Of a stretch of 64,000 nt of DNA, positions 1 to 8,449 are shown piece by piece. The position numbers were made by a program, and so were the translations under genes. Source of the DNA: Patulibacter defluvii (GTDB taxonomy: Bacteria > Actinomycetota > Thermoleophilia > Solirubrobacterales > Solirubrobacteraceae); contig NZ_JAWZSQ010000014.1 in assembly GCF_034096925.1 (NCBI RefSeq), forward strand, positions 1 through 64,000. Direction: 5' to 3'. The number at the start of each line of letters is the position of its first letter. Within the stretch, counting starts at the first letter, position 1. The notes under the pieces are model-generated. The model did not search any database. It saw only the letters and a program-made list of their open reading frames with translations, and was not told the origin of the DNA.

Positions 1-384
1 CAGCGGCGACGCCGGCACGGCCGGGTCGCCGGGCGGGGTCGCGACGCCGGTCGCCGTCACCGGCGCGACGGGGGCGGCGACCGCGTCCGCCGCCGCGGCC
101 GCGGGCGCAGGCGCCGACGCGGACCCGCCCTCGCCGGCCTCCAGCCGCGCGATCGTCGCGCCGACCGGCAGGGTCTCCCCCGCCTCGGCGACGATCCGCA
201 GGACCCCGTCGGCCTCGGCCTCGTGGATCAGCGTCGCCTTGTCGATCTCGATCTCGACCAGCTCGTCGCCGCGGGCGACGGCCTCGCCCTCCTCCTTCAG
301 CCACTGCAGCACGGTGCCCTCCTCCATCGCCTCGGAGAGGCGCGGCATCGGGACCTCGACGGTGGCCGGGGTGATCGTGCTCAC
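1..384 (-). CDS. 2-oxoacid dehydrogenase E2 (dihydrolipoamide acyltransferase), N-terminal part, runs off the window
   Basis: This is the amino-terminal 128 codons of an E2 acyltransferase; the rest lies beyond base 1. The protein opens with a lipoyl domain (about residues 8-82) whose lipoylated lysine is in the motif EIEIDKATLIHEAEADG. After it comes an Ala/Pro-rich flexible linker typical of E2 swinging arms. The GTG start at 384 overlaps the TGA of the M20 gene (GTGA), so it is the next gene of the same operon. With the E1 alpha and beta genes at 4340-2362 it should form an acetoin- or branched-chain-type dehydrogenase complex that makes an acyl-CoA in the cytoplasm. The catalytic domain is not visible, so substrate class is inferred from the E1 partners. 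Confidence 0.85.
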   Translation of the reverse strand, partial: MSTITPATVEVPMPRLSEAMEEGTVLQWLKEEGEAVARGDELVEIEIDKATLIHEAEADGVLRIVAEAGETLPVGATIARLEAGEGGSASAPAPAAAAADAVAAPVAPVTATGVATPPGDPAVPASPL

Positions 385-1598
385 GGGCGGTCCTCCTGCT
401 CGGGGGTGCGGCCGCTGATCGGGGTGCCCCAGGCCGCCACCAGCCGCTCGAGCACGCGGACCGCGGTCTCCAGCTGCTCGACGGTCACGTGCTCGTCGGC
501 GACATGGGCGTGCTTCGGCAGCCCCGGACCCCAGACGGTCGAGCTGCGCGAGCCGGTCAGGGCGGCGATCATCGACGCGTCGGTGTAGGCCTCGTGGCCG
601 TCCTCGCCGCCCTGCGGCAGCCGCGCGCCGTCGTGGACCTCCTCCCACGCCGCCCGCAGGCCCTGGACGATCGGGCTGGCGTCGTCGGCCACCACCGGCG
701 GCCGGCCGACGCCGAGCCCGCGCAGCTCGTAGCGGCTGCCCGGGAAGCGGGCGATCACGCCGTCGGCGATCTCGCGGACCAGCGCGGTCGCGTCCTCGGG
801 GGCCGCCGGCGGCACCACGCGGACGTCCAGCTCGACCCGGCAGGATCCGGGGATCACGTTGGTGGCGACGCCGCCGTGGACCACGCCGGCGGTGCAGCGC
901 GGCGGCCCCAGCAGCGGGTGCTCGCCGGCCAGGCCGCCGACCCGCTCCTTCAGCTCGCAGACGATCAGCGCCGCCAGGTGGTTGGCGTCGATCCCGTCGC
1001 GGTGGGCGCGGCCGGCGTGCGACATCCGGCCGTGGACGACCAGCTCCAGCCAGCGCAGCCCGACCTGGGCGATCCGCAGCCGCAGGCCGGTCGGCTCGAG
1101 CGCCAGCACCTGGTCGTCGCCGCCGACCAGGCCGTCGGCGACGAGCGCGTGGACGCCGCGCATCGACGGGCCCTCCTCGTCGACCGTCGCCGCCAGGACC
1201 AGGTCGCCGGGCGGCGCGGGGCCGTCGGCGAACGCCTCGAGGGTCGCGACGGCGACGGCCAGGCCGGCCTTCATGTCGCACGAGCCGCGGCCCCAGATCG
1301 CCCCGTCGCGCAGCTCGCCGCCGAGCGGGTCGACCGTCCAGTGGTCGCCGACCGGGACGGTGTCCATGTGGGCCGAGAGCACCAGCCGCGGCGCGTCGCC
1401 GGTCCCGGGGACGGTGAAGACCAGGTTCTCGCCGCCGCCGGGCACCGGCTGGCGACGGGTCCGGATCCCCGGCCGGTCGAGCCGCTGCGCCAGCCAGGCG
1501 ATCACCTCGGCCTCCTGCGGTCCCGGGCTCTGGGAGTCGATCCGGACCAGCTGTTGGAGGTCGCGGACGACGGTCTCGATCGCGACGGCGGTGGTCAT
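381..1598 (-). CDS. M20-family metallo-amidohydrolase (ArgE/DapE/carboxypeptidase type)
   Basis: A 405-residue zinc-dependent peptidase/deacylase of the M20 family. Visible metal-binding elements are SAHMDTVP (His about 77), GRGSCDMKAG (Asp about 108) and the catalytic Glu pair in ATVDEEG (about 141-142), followed by a dimerisation domain and a late histidine in the segment GLPKHAHVADEH. Family members remove acyl groups from amino acids or cleave C-terminal residues. The GTG/ATG overlaps on both sides (4 bp with the SDR gene and with the E2 gene) show it belongs to the long leftward operon. In that setting a deacylase or carbamoyl-hydrolase step in amide breakdown is plausible, but the exact substrate cannot be read from sequence. 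Confidence 0.85.
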   Translation of the reverse strand: MTTAVAIETVVRDLQQLVRIDSQSPGPQEAEVIAWLAQRLDRPGIRTRRQPVPGGGENLVFTVPGTGDAPRLVLSAHMDTVPVGDHWTVDPLGGELRDGAIWGRGSCDMKAGLAVAVATLEAFADGPAPPGDLVLAATVDEEGPSMRGVHALVADGLVGGDDQVLALEPTGLRLRIAQVGLRWLELVVHGRMSHAGRAHRDGIDANHLAALIVCELKERVGGLAGEHPLLGPPRCTAGVVHGGVATNVIPGSCRVELDVRVVPPAAPEDATALVREIADGVIARFPGSRYELRGLGVGRPPVVADDASPIVQGLRAAWEEVHDGARLPQGGEDGHEAYTDASMIAALTGSRSSTVWGPGLPKHAHVADEHVTVEQLETAVRVLERLVAAWGTPISGRTPEQEDRP

Positions 1599-2365
1599 CC
1601 GGTCAGGGCTCCTGCATCGACGTTGACGGACTCCCCGGTGACCCCCGAGGCGAGGGGCGACGCCAGCCAGACCGCGGTCCGGCCGACCTCGGGCGCGGCG
1701 ACCAGCCGGCCGAGCGCGGTCTCGCCGGCGTAGCCGGCCAGCACGGCGGCGGCGTCGGCGCCGTCGCGGGCGGCCTGGGCCGCGGCGACCCGCTGCAGCA
1801 TCGGCGTGTCGACGTTGCCGGGGCAGATCGCGTTGACCCGGATCCCGTGGCGGCCGACCTCGGCCGCGAACGACTCGACCACGCCCTGGAGCGCGAACTT
1901 CGACGCGCAGTAGGCGGCGGCGCCGGCCTCGCCACGCTTGCCGGCGGTCGAGGAGAGGAAGACGAACGAGCCCGGCCGGGCCGCCTCAACCATCGCCCGT
2001 GCGAACGCCTGGGCGACGTGCAGCGCGCCGGTCAGGTTGACCGCCATCGTCCGCTCGTAGCCGGCCCAGTCGAAGTCGAGGATCTCGAAGGTCGGGGCGA
2101 GGCCGGCGGCGTAGACGACCGCGTCGACCGGCCCGGCGGCGGTCGCCGCGCGGGCGACGGCCTCGCGGTCGCCGGCGTCGAGCGCGGCGGCGAGGTGGCC
2201 CTCCCCCGGCAGCTCCGCGACCAGCCCGGCCGCGGCGGCACCGTCGAGGTCGTAGGCGAGGACGGTCGCCCCGGCGGCCGCGAAGGCCTGCGCGGTGGCG
2301 GCGCCGAGCGCGCCCGCGGCGCCGACGACGGCGGCCCGGAAGCCCGGTTCCAGCAGCCCGCTCAC
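1595..2365 (-). CDS. short-chain dehydrogenase/reductase (SDR)
   Basis: A 256-residue classical SDR. It has a Rossmann nucleotide loop GAAGALGAATAQAFA near the N-terminus (a variant of TGxxxGIG with Ala in first place), the catalytic YCASK motif (Tyr and Lys), an upstream serine in FLSSTAGKRG, and the downstream NAICPGNVDTPM. The GTG start at 2365 was chosen because it overlaps the TGA of the E1 beta gene by 4 bp; the reading frame stays open further upstream but only as antisense noise. It sits between an acetoin-type dehydrogenase and an amidohydrolase, so oxidation of a hydroxy-acid or acetoin/butanediol-like intermediate is a reasonable guess. Confidence 0.88.
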   Translation of the reverse strand: MSGLLEPGFRAAVVGAAGALGAATAQAFAAAGATVLAYDLDGAAAAGLVAELPGEGHLAAALDAGDREAVARAATAAGPVDAVVYAAGLAPTFEILDFDWAGYERTMAVNLTGALHVAQAFARAMVEAARPGSFVFLSSTAGKRGEAGAAAYCASKFALQGVVESFAAEVGRHGIRVNAICPGNVDTPMLQRVAAAQAARDGADAAAVLAGYAGETALGRLVAAPEVGRTAVWLASPLASGVTGESVNVDAGALTG

Positions 2366-3387
2366 GCGCCGACCAGCTTCGCCGCGGCGGTCCGGATCGC
2401 GTCGGTCGTCGGCAGCACCGCCTGCTCCAGGGTCAGCGCGGCCGGGATCGGCACGTCGGGGACGGCCAGCCGGTCGAAGGCCCGCAGCCCGGAGAGGCCG
2501 ACCTGCTCGATCACCCGCGTCAGCAGCTCGGCGGAGAGGCCGAAGCTGCGGTAGTCCTCGTCGACCACCAGCAGCCGGCCGGTGCGGGCGGCCGACGCGG
2601 CGACCGTCTCGACGTCGAGCGGGACCACCGAGCGGAGGTCGACGACCTCGGCCTGGATCCCGTCGGCGGCCAGCGCCTCGGCCGCCTCCAGCGCGCTGGT
2701 GACCGAGAGCCCGAGGGTGGCGATCGTCAGGTCGTCGCCCTCGCGGACGGTCGCGGCCTGGCCGAGCGGCACCACGTAGCGCTCCTCCGGGACCGCGGCG
2801 CCGTGGCGGAACTGGTCGGCGCGGCGCACCAGCAGGCTCTTGTGCTCGATGTAGACGACCGGGTCGTCCGACTCGAGGCTGGCCGCCATCAGGCCCTTGT
2901 AGTCGTAGGGGCACGAGGGCACGACGACCTTCAGCCCCGGCAGGTGGGCGAACGTCCCCCACAGGCACTGCGAGTGCTGGGCGGCCGCGCCGAGGATCCC
3001 GCCGGCGGTCTTGAAGACCATCGGCATCGCGACGTTGCCGCCCGACATGTAGCGGTTCTTGGCCGCGGCGTTGTAGACCTGCTCCAGGCAGACGCCGACG
3101 AAGTCGACGAACATGATCTCGACCAGCGGCCGGTAGCCGGCCATCGCCAGCCCGACGCCCATCCCGGTGAAGCCCATCTCGGCGATCGGGGTGTCGCGCA
3201 CGCGCTGCTCGCCGAACCGCTTCTGGAGGTCGCGGGTCGAGCCGAAGACGCCGCCCATCCGGCCGACGTCCTCGCCGAGCACGAGGACCTTCTCGTCGCG
3301 CTCGATCTCGAGCCCGATCGCCTCGGCGACGAAGGCCGAGGTCGGGCGGTTGCGGAGGGCGGTCGTGGTGTCGGTGGTCGTGCTCAT
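2362..3387 (-). CDS. 2-oxoacid/acetoin dehydrogenase E1 component, beta subunit
   Basis: A 341-residue transketolase-like E1 beta subunit. It begins by a conserved start of the pyrimidine-binding domain (VLVLGEDVGRMGGVFGSTRDL), contains the GMGVGLAMAGYRP and MFVDFVG segments and the MSGGNVAMPMVFKTAGG stretch, and ends in a transketolase C-terminal domain with VVDEDYRSFG. It pairs with the alpha subunit encoded directly upstream (4-bp overlap) to make an alpha2beta2 thiamine diphosphate enzyme that decarboxylates a 2-oxoacid or cleaves acetoin and transfers the acyl group to E2. AcoB, BkdA2 and PdhB are hard to tell apart; proximity of an SDR favours acetoin-type, but this is not proof. Confidence 0.9.
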   Translation of the reverse strand: MSTTTDTTTALRNRPTSAFVAEAIGLEIERDEKVLVLGEDVGRMGGVFGSTRDLQKRFGEQRVRDTPIAEMGFTGMGVGLAMAGYRPLVEIMFVDFVGVCLEQVYNAAAKNRYMSGGNVAMPMVFKTAGGILGAAAQHSQCLWGTFAHLPGLKVVVPSCPYDYKGLMAASLESDDPVVYIEHKSLLVRRADQFRHGAAVPEERYVVPLGQAATVREGDDLTIATLGLSVTSALEAAEALAADGIQAEVVDLRSVVPLDVETVAASAARTGRLLVVDEDYRSFGLSAELLTRVIEQVGLSGLRAFDRLAVPDVPIPAALTLEQAVLPTTDAIRTAAAKLVGA

Positions 3388-4340
3388 GCGGCGAAGACGT
3401 GGTCGAGGGCGCGGGCGGGATCGGGCATCGGGTCCTCGCGGACGCTGGCCAGCAGCGCCTGCATCTCGGCGTGGGCCTCGCCGTCGATCGCGTCGAGGGC
3501 GGCAGCGTCGGCGGTCCCGGCGGCGGTTAGCCGCTCGCGGGCGATCAGCAGCGGGTCGCCGTCGCGGCGGATCCGCTCGTGCTCGTCCTTGGTCCGGTAG
3601 GTCTGGGCGTCGCCCTCGTAGTGGCCCTGGAAGCGGAAGCAGGTCGCCTCCAGCACGCACGGCGCGGGGTCGCGGCGGGTCTCCTGCACCAGCCGCGCGA
3701 AGGCCTCGGCGACGACCTCGGCGTCGGTGCCGTCGATCGTCTCGCCGACGCAGTCGTAGGCGACGGCGCGCTCGGCGATCGTCGCGGTCGGGATCACGTC
3801 CTCGCTCGAGACGCTGATCCCGTAGCTGTTGTTCTCGACCACGATCAGCAGCGGCAGCTCCCAGGCAGCGGCCATCGTCATGCACTCGTGGAAGGTGCCG
3901 TGGTTGCTGCCGGCGTCGCCGGTGACCGCGACCGCGACCCCGTCGCGCCCCTCCAGCCGCATCGCGTAGGCGTAGCCGAGGGCGACCGGCAGCGAGGCGC
4001 CGACGATCCCGGTGGCGGAGAAGTTGGTGCCCGGGTCGAAGGGATGCATGTGGCCGCCGTAGCCGCCGCAGAGCCCGGTCGAGCGCTCGTAGATCTCGGC
4101 CAGCAGCGCCCGCGGGTCGGTGCCCTTGACCAGCCCGTGGGCGTGGTTGCGGTGGGTCGAGACGAGCGCGTCGTCGGTCCGCAGGACCCCGGCCATGCCG
4201 GCGGCGATCGCCTCCTGGCCGATCCCGGTGTGCAGCTCGCCGTGGACCTCGCCGGTCGCCACGCCCGCGATGCACGCCAGTTCGAACTCCCGGATCCGCG
4301 CCATCCAGCGGTAGCGCTCGAGCGGGGTGACGGTGGTCAT
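3384..4340 (-). CDS. 2-oxoacid/acetoin dehydrogenase E1 component, alpha subunit
   Basis: A 318-residue E1 alpha subunit carrying the thiamine diphosphate fold. The TPP motif is visible as GDAGSNHGTFHECM ending at VVENNSYGIS, with the usual GDG replaced by GDA. Other family signatures are GEVHGELHTGIGQEAI, STHRNHAHGLVKG and GGYGGHMHPFDP. At 318 residues it matches AcoA (about 320-330) better than the longer branched-chain E1 alpha. It overlaps the VOC gene stop by 4 bp and the E1 beta start by 4 bp, so alpha and beta are made from one message. Predicted role is the first, decarboxylating or cleaving, step of the acyl-CoA-forming complex. Confidence 0.9.
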   Translation of the reverse strand: MTTVTPLERYRWMARIREFELACIAGVATGEVHGELHTGIGQEAIAAGMAGVLRTDDALVSTHRNHAHGLVKGTDPRALLAEIYERSTGLCGGYGGHMHPFDPGTNFSATGIVGASLPVALGYAYAMRLEGRDGVAVAVTGDAGSNHGTFHECMTMAAAWELPLLIVVENNSYGISVSSEDVIPTATIAERAVAYDCVGETIDGTDAEVVAEAFARLVQETRRDPAPCVLEATCFRFQGHYEGDAQTYRTKDEHERIRRDGDPLLIARERLTAAGTADAAALDAIDGEAHAEMQALLASVREDPMPDPARALDHVFAA

Positions 4341-4777
4341 GGCTGCGGGATCTCCTCGAGTTCGATGACGCTGCCGGCCGGCTCGCGGACGTAGACCGCG
4401 CGGCCCTCCGGGAAGCCGACGATCTCGCCGACGGGGACCGCGCCGAGCGCCCCGACGTGGGCCAGGGCGGCGTCGAGGTCGTCGACCTCGAAGCAGACGT
4501 GGCCGTGGCCGACGCGGACCGGGGCCTCGTCCTCGCGCCCCGGCGGGACGTCGCGGAAGGCGATCAGCTCGATCTGCTGGCGGGTCCCGGGCAGGGTCAG
4601 CTGGGCCAGGTCGCAGCGGACGTCGGGCAGCCCGACGGTCGGCCGGATCAGGTCGGTCATGTCGCGGTCGGAGAACGCCAGCTCGGCGCCGAACGCGGCC
4701 CGGTAGAAGCCGATCGCGACGTCGATGTCGCGGACGGCCAGCGAGCAGTGCGCCAGCCGGAAGCGCGGGGCGCTCAT
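4337..4777 (-). CDS. VOC-superfamily (glyoxalase-like) protein
   Basis: A 146-residue vicinal-oxygen-chelate fold protein with two beta-alpha-beta-beta-beta units. The first opens AHCSLAVRDIDVAIGFYRAAFG and carries the first metal-ligand histidine; the second has VRVGHGHVCFEVDDLDAALAHV and finishes VYVREPAGSVIELEE, whose Glu is the usual last ligand. Such proteins act as glyoxalases, epimerases (methylmalonyl-CoA type) or ring-cleavage dioxygenases. The operon position next to an acyl-CoA-forming complex makes an epimerase or lyase role attractive. It overlaps both neighbours by 4 bp. Confidence 0.82.
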   Translation of the reverse strand: MSAPRFRLAHCSLAVRDIDVAIGFYRAAFGAELAFSDRDMTDLIRPTVGLPDVRCDLAQLTLPGTRQQIELIAFRDVPPGREDEAPVRVGHGHVCFEVDDLDAALAHVGALGAVPVGEIVGFPEGRAVYVREPAGSVIELEEIPQP

Positions 4778-5517
4778 CGCTCCCCCTGGCCGCTGCCGTG
4801 GAGGTCGCGCTGCTGCGAGAACCAGCGGGCGATCAGGACGCCGCTGCGGCGGATGTGCTCGCGCATCGCCAGCGTCGCCAGCTGCTCGGAGCGCAGCTGG
4901 AGCGCCTGCAGGATCGCCTCGTGGTGGCGGACGTCCTCCTCCAGCTCGCCACGGTCGCGGATCGCGTCGAGCGTGACGTTGCGCGGCAGCGAGACGTTGA
5001 GCGTGCGGACCATGTGCGCCAGCCGCTCGTTGTGGGAGGCGTCGAGGATCAGCTCGTGGAAGCGGTTGTGGGCGGCGATCCAGGCGCTGCGGGCCTCGGG
5101 CAGCGTGCCGCCGCTCTCGAAGTCGCGGACCATCTCGGTCCGGAAGCCGGCGACGGCGGTGGCCAGCTCGGCCAGCTCCTCGCCGGTGATCCGCTGGGCG
5201 GCGAGGCCGGCGGCCAGGCCCTCCAGCTCGGCCCGGATCAGGTAGCCGTCGCGGATCGAGGCCGGGTCGGGGCCGGTCACGCGCGAGCCGCGGTTGGGCA
5301 GCGCCTCGACCATCCCGATCACCTCGAGCCGCCGCAGCGCCTCGCGGATCGGCTGGCGGCTGGTGCCGAAGTGGGCGGCCAGCTTGTCCTGCCGCAGCCA
5401 GGTGCCGTAGGCGAACTCGCCGACCATGATCGCGTTGGCGATCTCGCCGGTCAGCCGCTCGACGACCGACTCGCCGTTGCCCGCGTCGCCGTTCGCCTGC
5501 TCGCCGTTGCCGCTCAT
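4774..5517 (-). CDS. GntR-family transcriptional regulator, FCD subfamily
   Basis: A 247-residue regulator. Residues about 15-85 form the winged helix (DKLAAHFGTSRQPIREALRRLEVIGMVEALPNRGSRV can be followed across positions 48-84 of the protein), and the rest is the helical FCD ligand domain with the metal-binding histidines in HNRFHELILDASHNERL and VRHHEAIL. The ATG at 5517 overlaps the upstream stop; the longer open frame is antisense noise. FCD regulators usually sense carboxylates and repress their own catabolic operon. It lies in the middle of the operon it probably controls; the CTCGGATCC sites in the operon promoter at 14071-14157 are the best candidate targets. Confidence 0.9.
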   Translation of the reverse strand: MSGNGEQANGDAGNGESVVERLTGEIANAIMVGEFAYGTWLRQDKLAAHFGTSRQPIREALRRLEVIGMVEALPNRGSRVTGPDPASIRDGYLIRAELEGLAAGLAAQRITGEELAELATAVAGFRTEMVRDFESGGTLPEARSAWIAAHNRFHELILDASHNERLAHMVRTLNVSLPRNVTLDAIRDRGELEEDVRHHEAILQALQLRSEQLATLAMREHIRRSGVLIARWFSQQRDLHGSGQGER

Positions 5518-6938
5518 CCGCGCACCTCCACGCCTGGTTCGCTCCGCCCGGCCCGCTCGGCCAGCCGTCGCCACGCCCCGTCGACCCGCGACCACGTCTC
5601 CGCGGTCGCCCCCCGTCGCGCCGTCCGCCCGGCCGCGTCGAGCGCCAGCCGCTCGCTCGCCCGCGACGCCGCCGCGTCGACCGCCTCCGCGACCGTCGCC
5701 GGCCACGGGAAGACCAGCTCGCCGTCGACCCAGGTCCGCGCGACCGCGTCGCGATCGGCCTCGGTCACGACCGTCGTCCGCGGGTCGGCCGCGCCGAGCG
5801 CCGCCGGCAGCCGCAGCGCGACCACGTCGGCCCGTGCTCCGACGGCCAGCCGCCCGAGGTCGTCGCGGACCAGCGCCGCCGCCCCGCCGGCCCAGGCCAT
5901 CCGCAGCGCCTCGCGCGCGCTCACGACCGTTCCCCGCGCGGCGGCGACCGCGATCGCCCGCCGCAGCTCGGCGAAGGCGTCGGGCGGGTCGGTGGGCAGG
6001 TGGGAGTCGCAGCCGAAGGCCACCCGCAGGCCGGCGTCGAGCCGTTCGCGCAGCGGCAGCCGGCCGACCCCGATCAGCTCGTTCGAGCCCGGGTTGTGGA
6101 CCAGCACCGCGCCGCTCGCGGCCAGCCGCGCGACGTCGTCGTCGGCCAGCCAGACGCCGTGGGCGAGCGAGGTCGCCGGGCCCAGCAGGCCGGCGCCGTC
6201 GAGCCGCGCGAGCGGGTCGCCGGCGACGTCGGCCAGCAGCCGCTGGCGGGGGCTCTCCAGCAGGTGGGCATGGATCCGGCGGGCGCCGGCCGCGGCGATC
6301 GCCGCCAGCGCGCGGTCGGAGCACCACTGCGGAGCGACCGGACCGACGGCGTCGATCGTCGCCCGCCCGACCCGGCGGCCGAGCAGGCCGCCGGCGACCT
6401 CCGCGAACCGCTCGGGCGCGATCCCGCGGGCCGGCGCGTCGACGTCGTCCGGTCCCCACTCGTCGCGGTCGGTCAGGCCGAGGGCGAGCGCGGCGCGGGC
6501 GCCGGAGGCCCCGTAGCCGTCGAGCACCGCCCGGGCGCTCGCCGCGTAGGCGTCCTCGTCGCCGAAGTCGTGGACCAGCGCCTGGGTGGCGGTGATCCCG
6601 GTCGCGAGCCCGTCGGCTCCCGAGCGCAGCGCCTCGTCGCGCGGGTCGAGCGGGGTCGCCTCGGCGAGCGCGACCAGGAACCGCTCCAGCGGCCCGCCGC
6701 CGATCCCGTGCGCGGCCAGCGGCGTCCGGCGGGCGTGCGAGTGGGCGTCGATCAGGCCCGGCAGCAGCACGTCGTGGTGGCCGCCGTCCTGCGCCTCGGG
6801 CACGCTCGCCCGCAGCTCGCCGGCCGGGCCGACGGCGGCGATCGCGCCGTCCCGGACCAGCAGCGCGGCGTCGCGCAGCGGCTCGGCGTCGGCGTCGACC
6901 AGCAGCACCGAGCCGCTGATGACGAGCGGTCGGCTCAC
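5514..6938 (-). CDS. amidohydrolase, cytosine deaminase/chlorohydrolase-like (ATZ/TRZ type)
   Basis: A 474-residue cytosolic metal-dependent hydrolase of the amidohydrolase superfamily. The N-terminal beta-sandwich leads to LLPGLIDAHSHARRTP, a variant of the DxHxH metal motif. Later landmarks are ATIDAVGPVAPQWCSD, the ligand histidine of RIHAHLLESP, SLAHGVWL, and the final aspartate of VAFGCDSHLPTDPP, then the closing sandwich (GRLAVGARADVVAL). This pattern fits deaminases and chlorohydrolases acting on N-heterocycles or guanidino/amide groups. It overlaps both neighbours by 4 bp. The GTG start at 6938 overlaps the stop of the next gene upstream. Confidence 0.85.
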   Translation of the reverse strand: MSRPLVISGSVLLVDADAEPLRDAALLVRDGAIAAVGPAGELRASVPEAQDGGHHDVLLPGLIDAHSHARRTPLAAHGIGGGPLERFLVALAEATPLDPRDEALRSGADGLATGITATQALVHDFGDEDAYAASARAVLDGYGASGARAALALGLTDRDEWGPDDVDAPARGIAPERFAEVAGGLLGRRVGRATIDAVGPVAPQWCSDRALAAIAAAGARRIHAHLLESPRQRLLADVAGDPLARLDGAGLLGPATSLAHGVWLADDDVARLAASGAVLVHNPGSNELIGVGRLPLRERLDAGLRVAFGCDSHLPTDPPDAFAELRRAIAVAAARGTVVSAREALRMAWAGGAAALVRDDLGRLAVGARADVVALRLPAALGAADPRTTVVTEADRDAVARTWVDGELVFPWPATVAEAVDAAASRASERLALDAAGRTARRGATAETWSRVDGAWRRLAERAGRSEPGVEVRG

Positions 6939-7669
6939 AGCCCGAAGACCTCGATCGCCGTGCCGGAGAGGCAGCGCTCGAGCGCCGCGTCGTCGAGCCC
7001 GAGGGCCCGGAACTTGGCCAGCTCGACCGGCAGGTTCTCGACCGCGTCGGAGCCGAGCATGATCCGCTCGGGACCCAGCTCGGAGACCAGCCAGGCGGTG
7101 TCGAGCACCGGGCACCACGAGGTCTCCAGGACCACGTTCGGGCACTCGCGGGCGACGATCCCGGCCTGGCGGCTGGCGACGCCCATCCCGGCGTGGGCCA
7201 GCACCACGGTCACGTCGGCGAACTCGCGCGCCAGCGGCAGGCAGTGGGCGGGGCTGGCGAACGGCTCGCCGACGCCGCCGGTGTGGATCATCACCGGCAC
7301 GCCCAGCCGCCGGGCCTCGGCGAAGACCGTGCGGCCGTCGCGCGAGTCCGGCTCGACCGCGTGGCCGATCGTGTGCAGCTTCAGCGCCACGAAGCCCAGC
7401 TCGCGCACGCAGCGCTCGGCCTCGGCCGCGTAGGCCGCGCGGTCGCGGTGCGGGTTGAGGTTGACGATCCCCCGCACCCGGCCGTCGCTGGCGGGGCCGA
7501 GCGCGGCGATCCGGTCGTGGACGCCCTCCGGGTCCTCGGCGCCCGGGAACGGCATCACCAGCACCCGGTGCAGGTCGTGCCGCTCGACGCAGCGAAGGAC
7601 GGTCTCCTCGGGGATGTCGGCGTCGAAGACCCGGCAGTCCCCCAGGTGCTGGTGGGCGTCGACGATCAT
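6935..7669 (-). CDS. amidohydrolase 2 family protein (TIM-barrel metal hydrolase/decarboxylase)
   Basis: A 244-residue amidohydrolase_2 protein. It starts MIVDAHQHLGDCR, giving the HxH metal motif; later come VALKLHTIGHA, VMIHTGGVGEP, VVLAHAGMG and the closing aspartate in ERIMLGSDAVEN. The family includes decarboxylases, lactonases and amide hydrolases. It resembles the second such gene at 10061-10798, suggesting two related steps on related substrates. The ATG at 7669 overlaps the stop of the permease gene upstream by 4 bp. Confidence 0.82.
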   Translation of the reverse strand: MIVDAHQHLGDCRVFDADIPEETVLRCVERHDLHRVLVMPFPGAEDPEGVHDRIAALGPASDGRVRGIVNLNPHRDRAAYAAEAERCVRELGFVALKLHTIGHAVEPDSRDGRTVFAEARRLGVPVMIHTGGVGEPFASPAHCLPLAREFADVTVVLAHAGMGVASRQAGIVARECPNVVLETSWCPVLDTAWLVSELGPERIMLGSDAVENLPVELAKFRALGLDDAALERCLSGTAIEVFGL

Positions 7670-8448
7670 CGCGGCTCCAGGTAGGACGCGTAGCGGCGGG
7701 CCAGCCAGCCGGTCAGCCCGAAGGCGATCAGCGCCAGCAGCGCGGCCAGGACCACGCCGGCCCACATCAGCTCGATGTCGAACTGGACGCCGGACTGGAG
7801 GATCAGGTACCCGAGCCCCTCGCTCGACGTCACCCACTCGGCGATCATCGCGCCGAGGATGCAGGCGGCCGCGCCGACCTGGAAGGCGGAGAACAGGTAC
7901 GGCAGCGCCGCCGGGATCCGGACCCGCCGGAACACCTCCCAGCCGCCGGCGCCGCAGATCTCCATCAGCTCGAGCATCTCGCGCGGGACCGAGCGGAAGC
8001 CGAGCACGCCGTTGACCAGCGTCGGGAAGAAGACGATCAGGGCCGAGATCGCGATCACCGTCGCGCTGCCGCTGCCGAGCGCCAGGGTCAGGAACGGGGC
8101 CAGCGCGATCACCGGGATCACCCGGATCACGAGCGCCAGCGGCAGCACCACGCGAGCGGCGGTGGCCGAGGCGGCGACCAGCAGCGCGCCGACGATCCCG
8201 ATCAGGTTGCCGGCGACGAAGCCGCCGAAGGCCCCGATCAGGGTCGTCTTGGTGGCGTCCCAGAGGGTCGAGGACTGGTTGCCGGCCTCGCGCAGGACGT
8301 CGAGCGGCGCCGGCAGCACGTCGTCGGCCGGTTGCGCGATCGCCTTGACCAGGAACCAGGCGCCGATCACGACGGTGGCCGCGATCAGGCTCGGGAGCAT
8401 CCGCCGCAGCGGGTTGGGGCGCGCGGTGGCGACGGTGGCGGTGCTCAT
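7666..8448 (-). CDS. ABC transporter permease, nitrate/sulfonate/taurine type
   Basis: A 260-residue inner-membrane permease of the SsuC/TauC family with about six hydrophobic helices. The cytoplasmic EAA-loop that contacts the ATPase is seen at EMLELMEICGAGGWEVF followed by RRVRIPAALPYLF. It forms one of two different permease subunits with the product of the adjacent gene; only one base separates the two reading frames. With the ATPase at 10056-9220 and the lipoprotein at 11858-10803 it makes a complete importer. Confidence 0.88.
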   Translation of the reverse strand: MSTATVATARPNPLRRMLPSLIAATVVIGAWFLVKAIAQPADDVLPAPLDVLREAGNQSSTLWDATKTTLIGAFGGFVAGNLIGIVGALLVAASATAARVVLPLALVIRVIPVIALAPFLTLALGSGSATVIAISALIVFFPTLVNGVLGFRSVPREMLELMEICGAGGWEVFRRVRIPAALPYLFSAFQVGAAACILGAMIAEWVTSSEGLGYLILQSGVQFDIELMWAGVVLAALLALIAFGLTGWLARRYASYLEPR

Positions 8449-8449
8449 C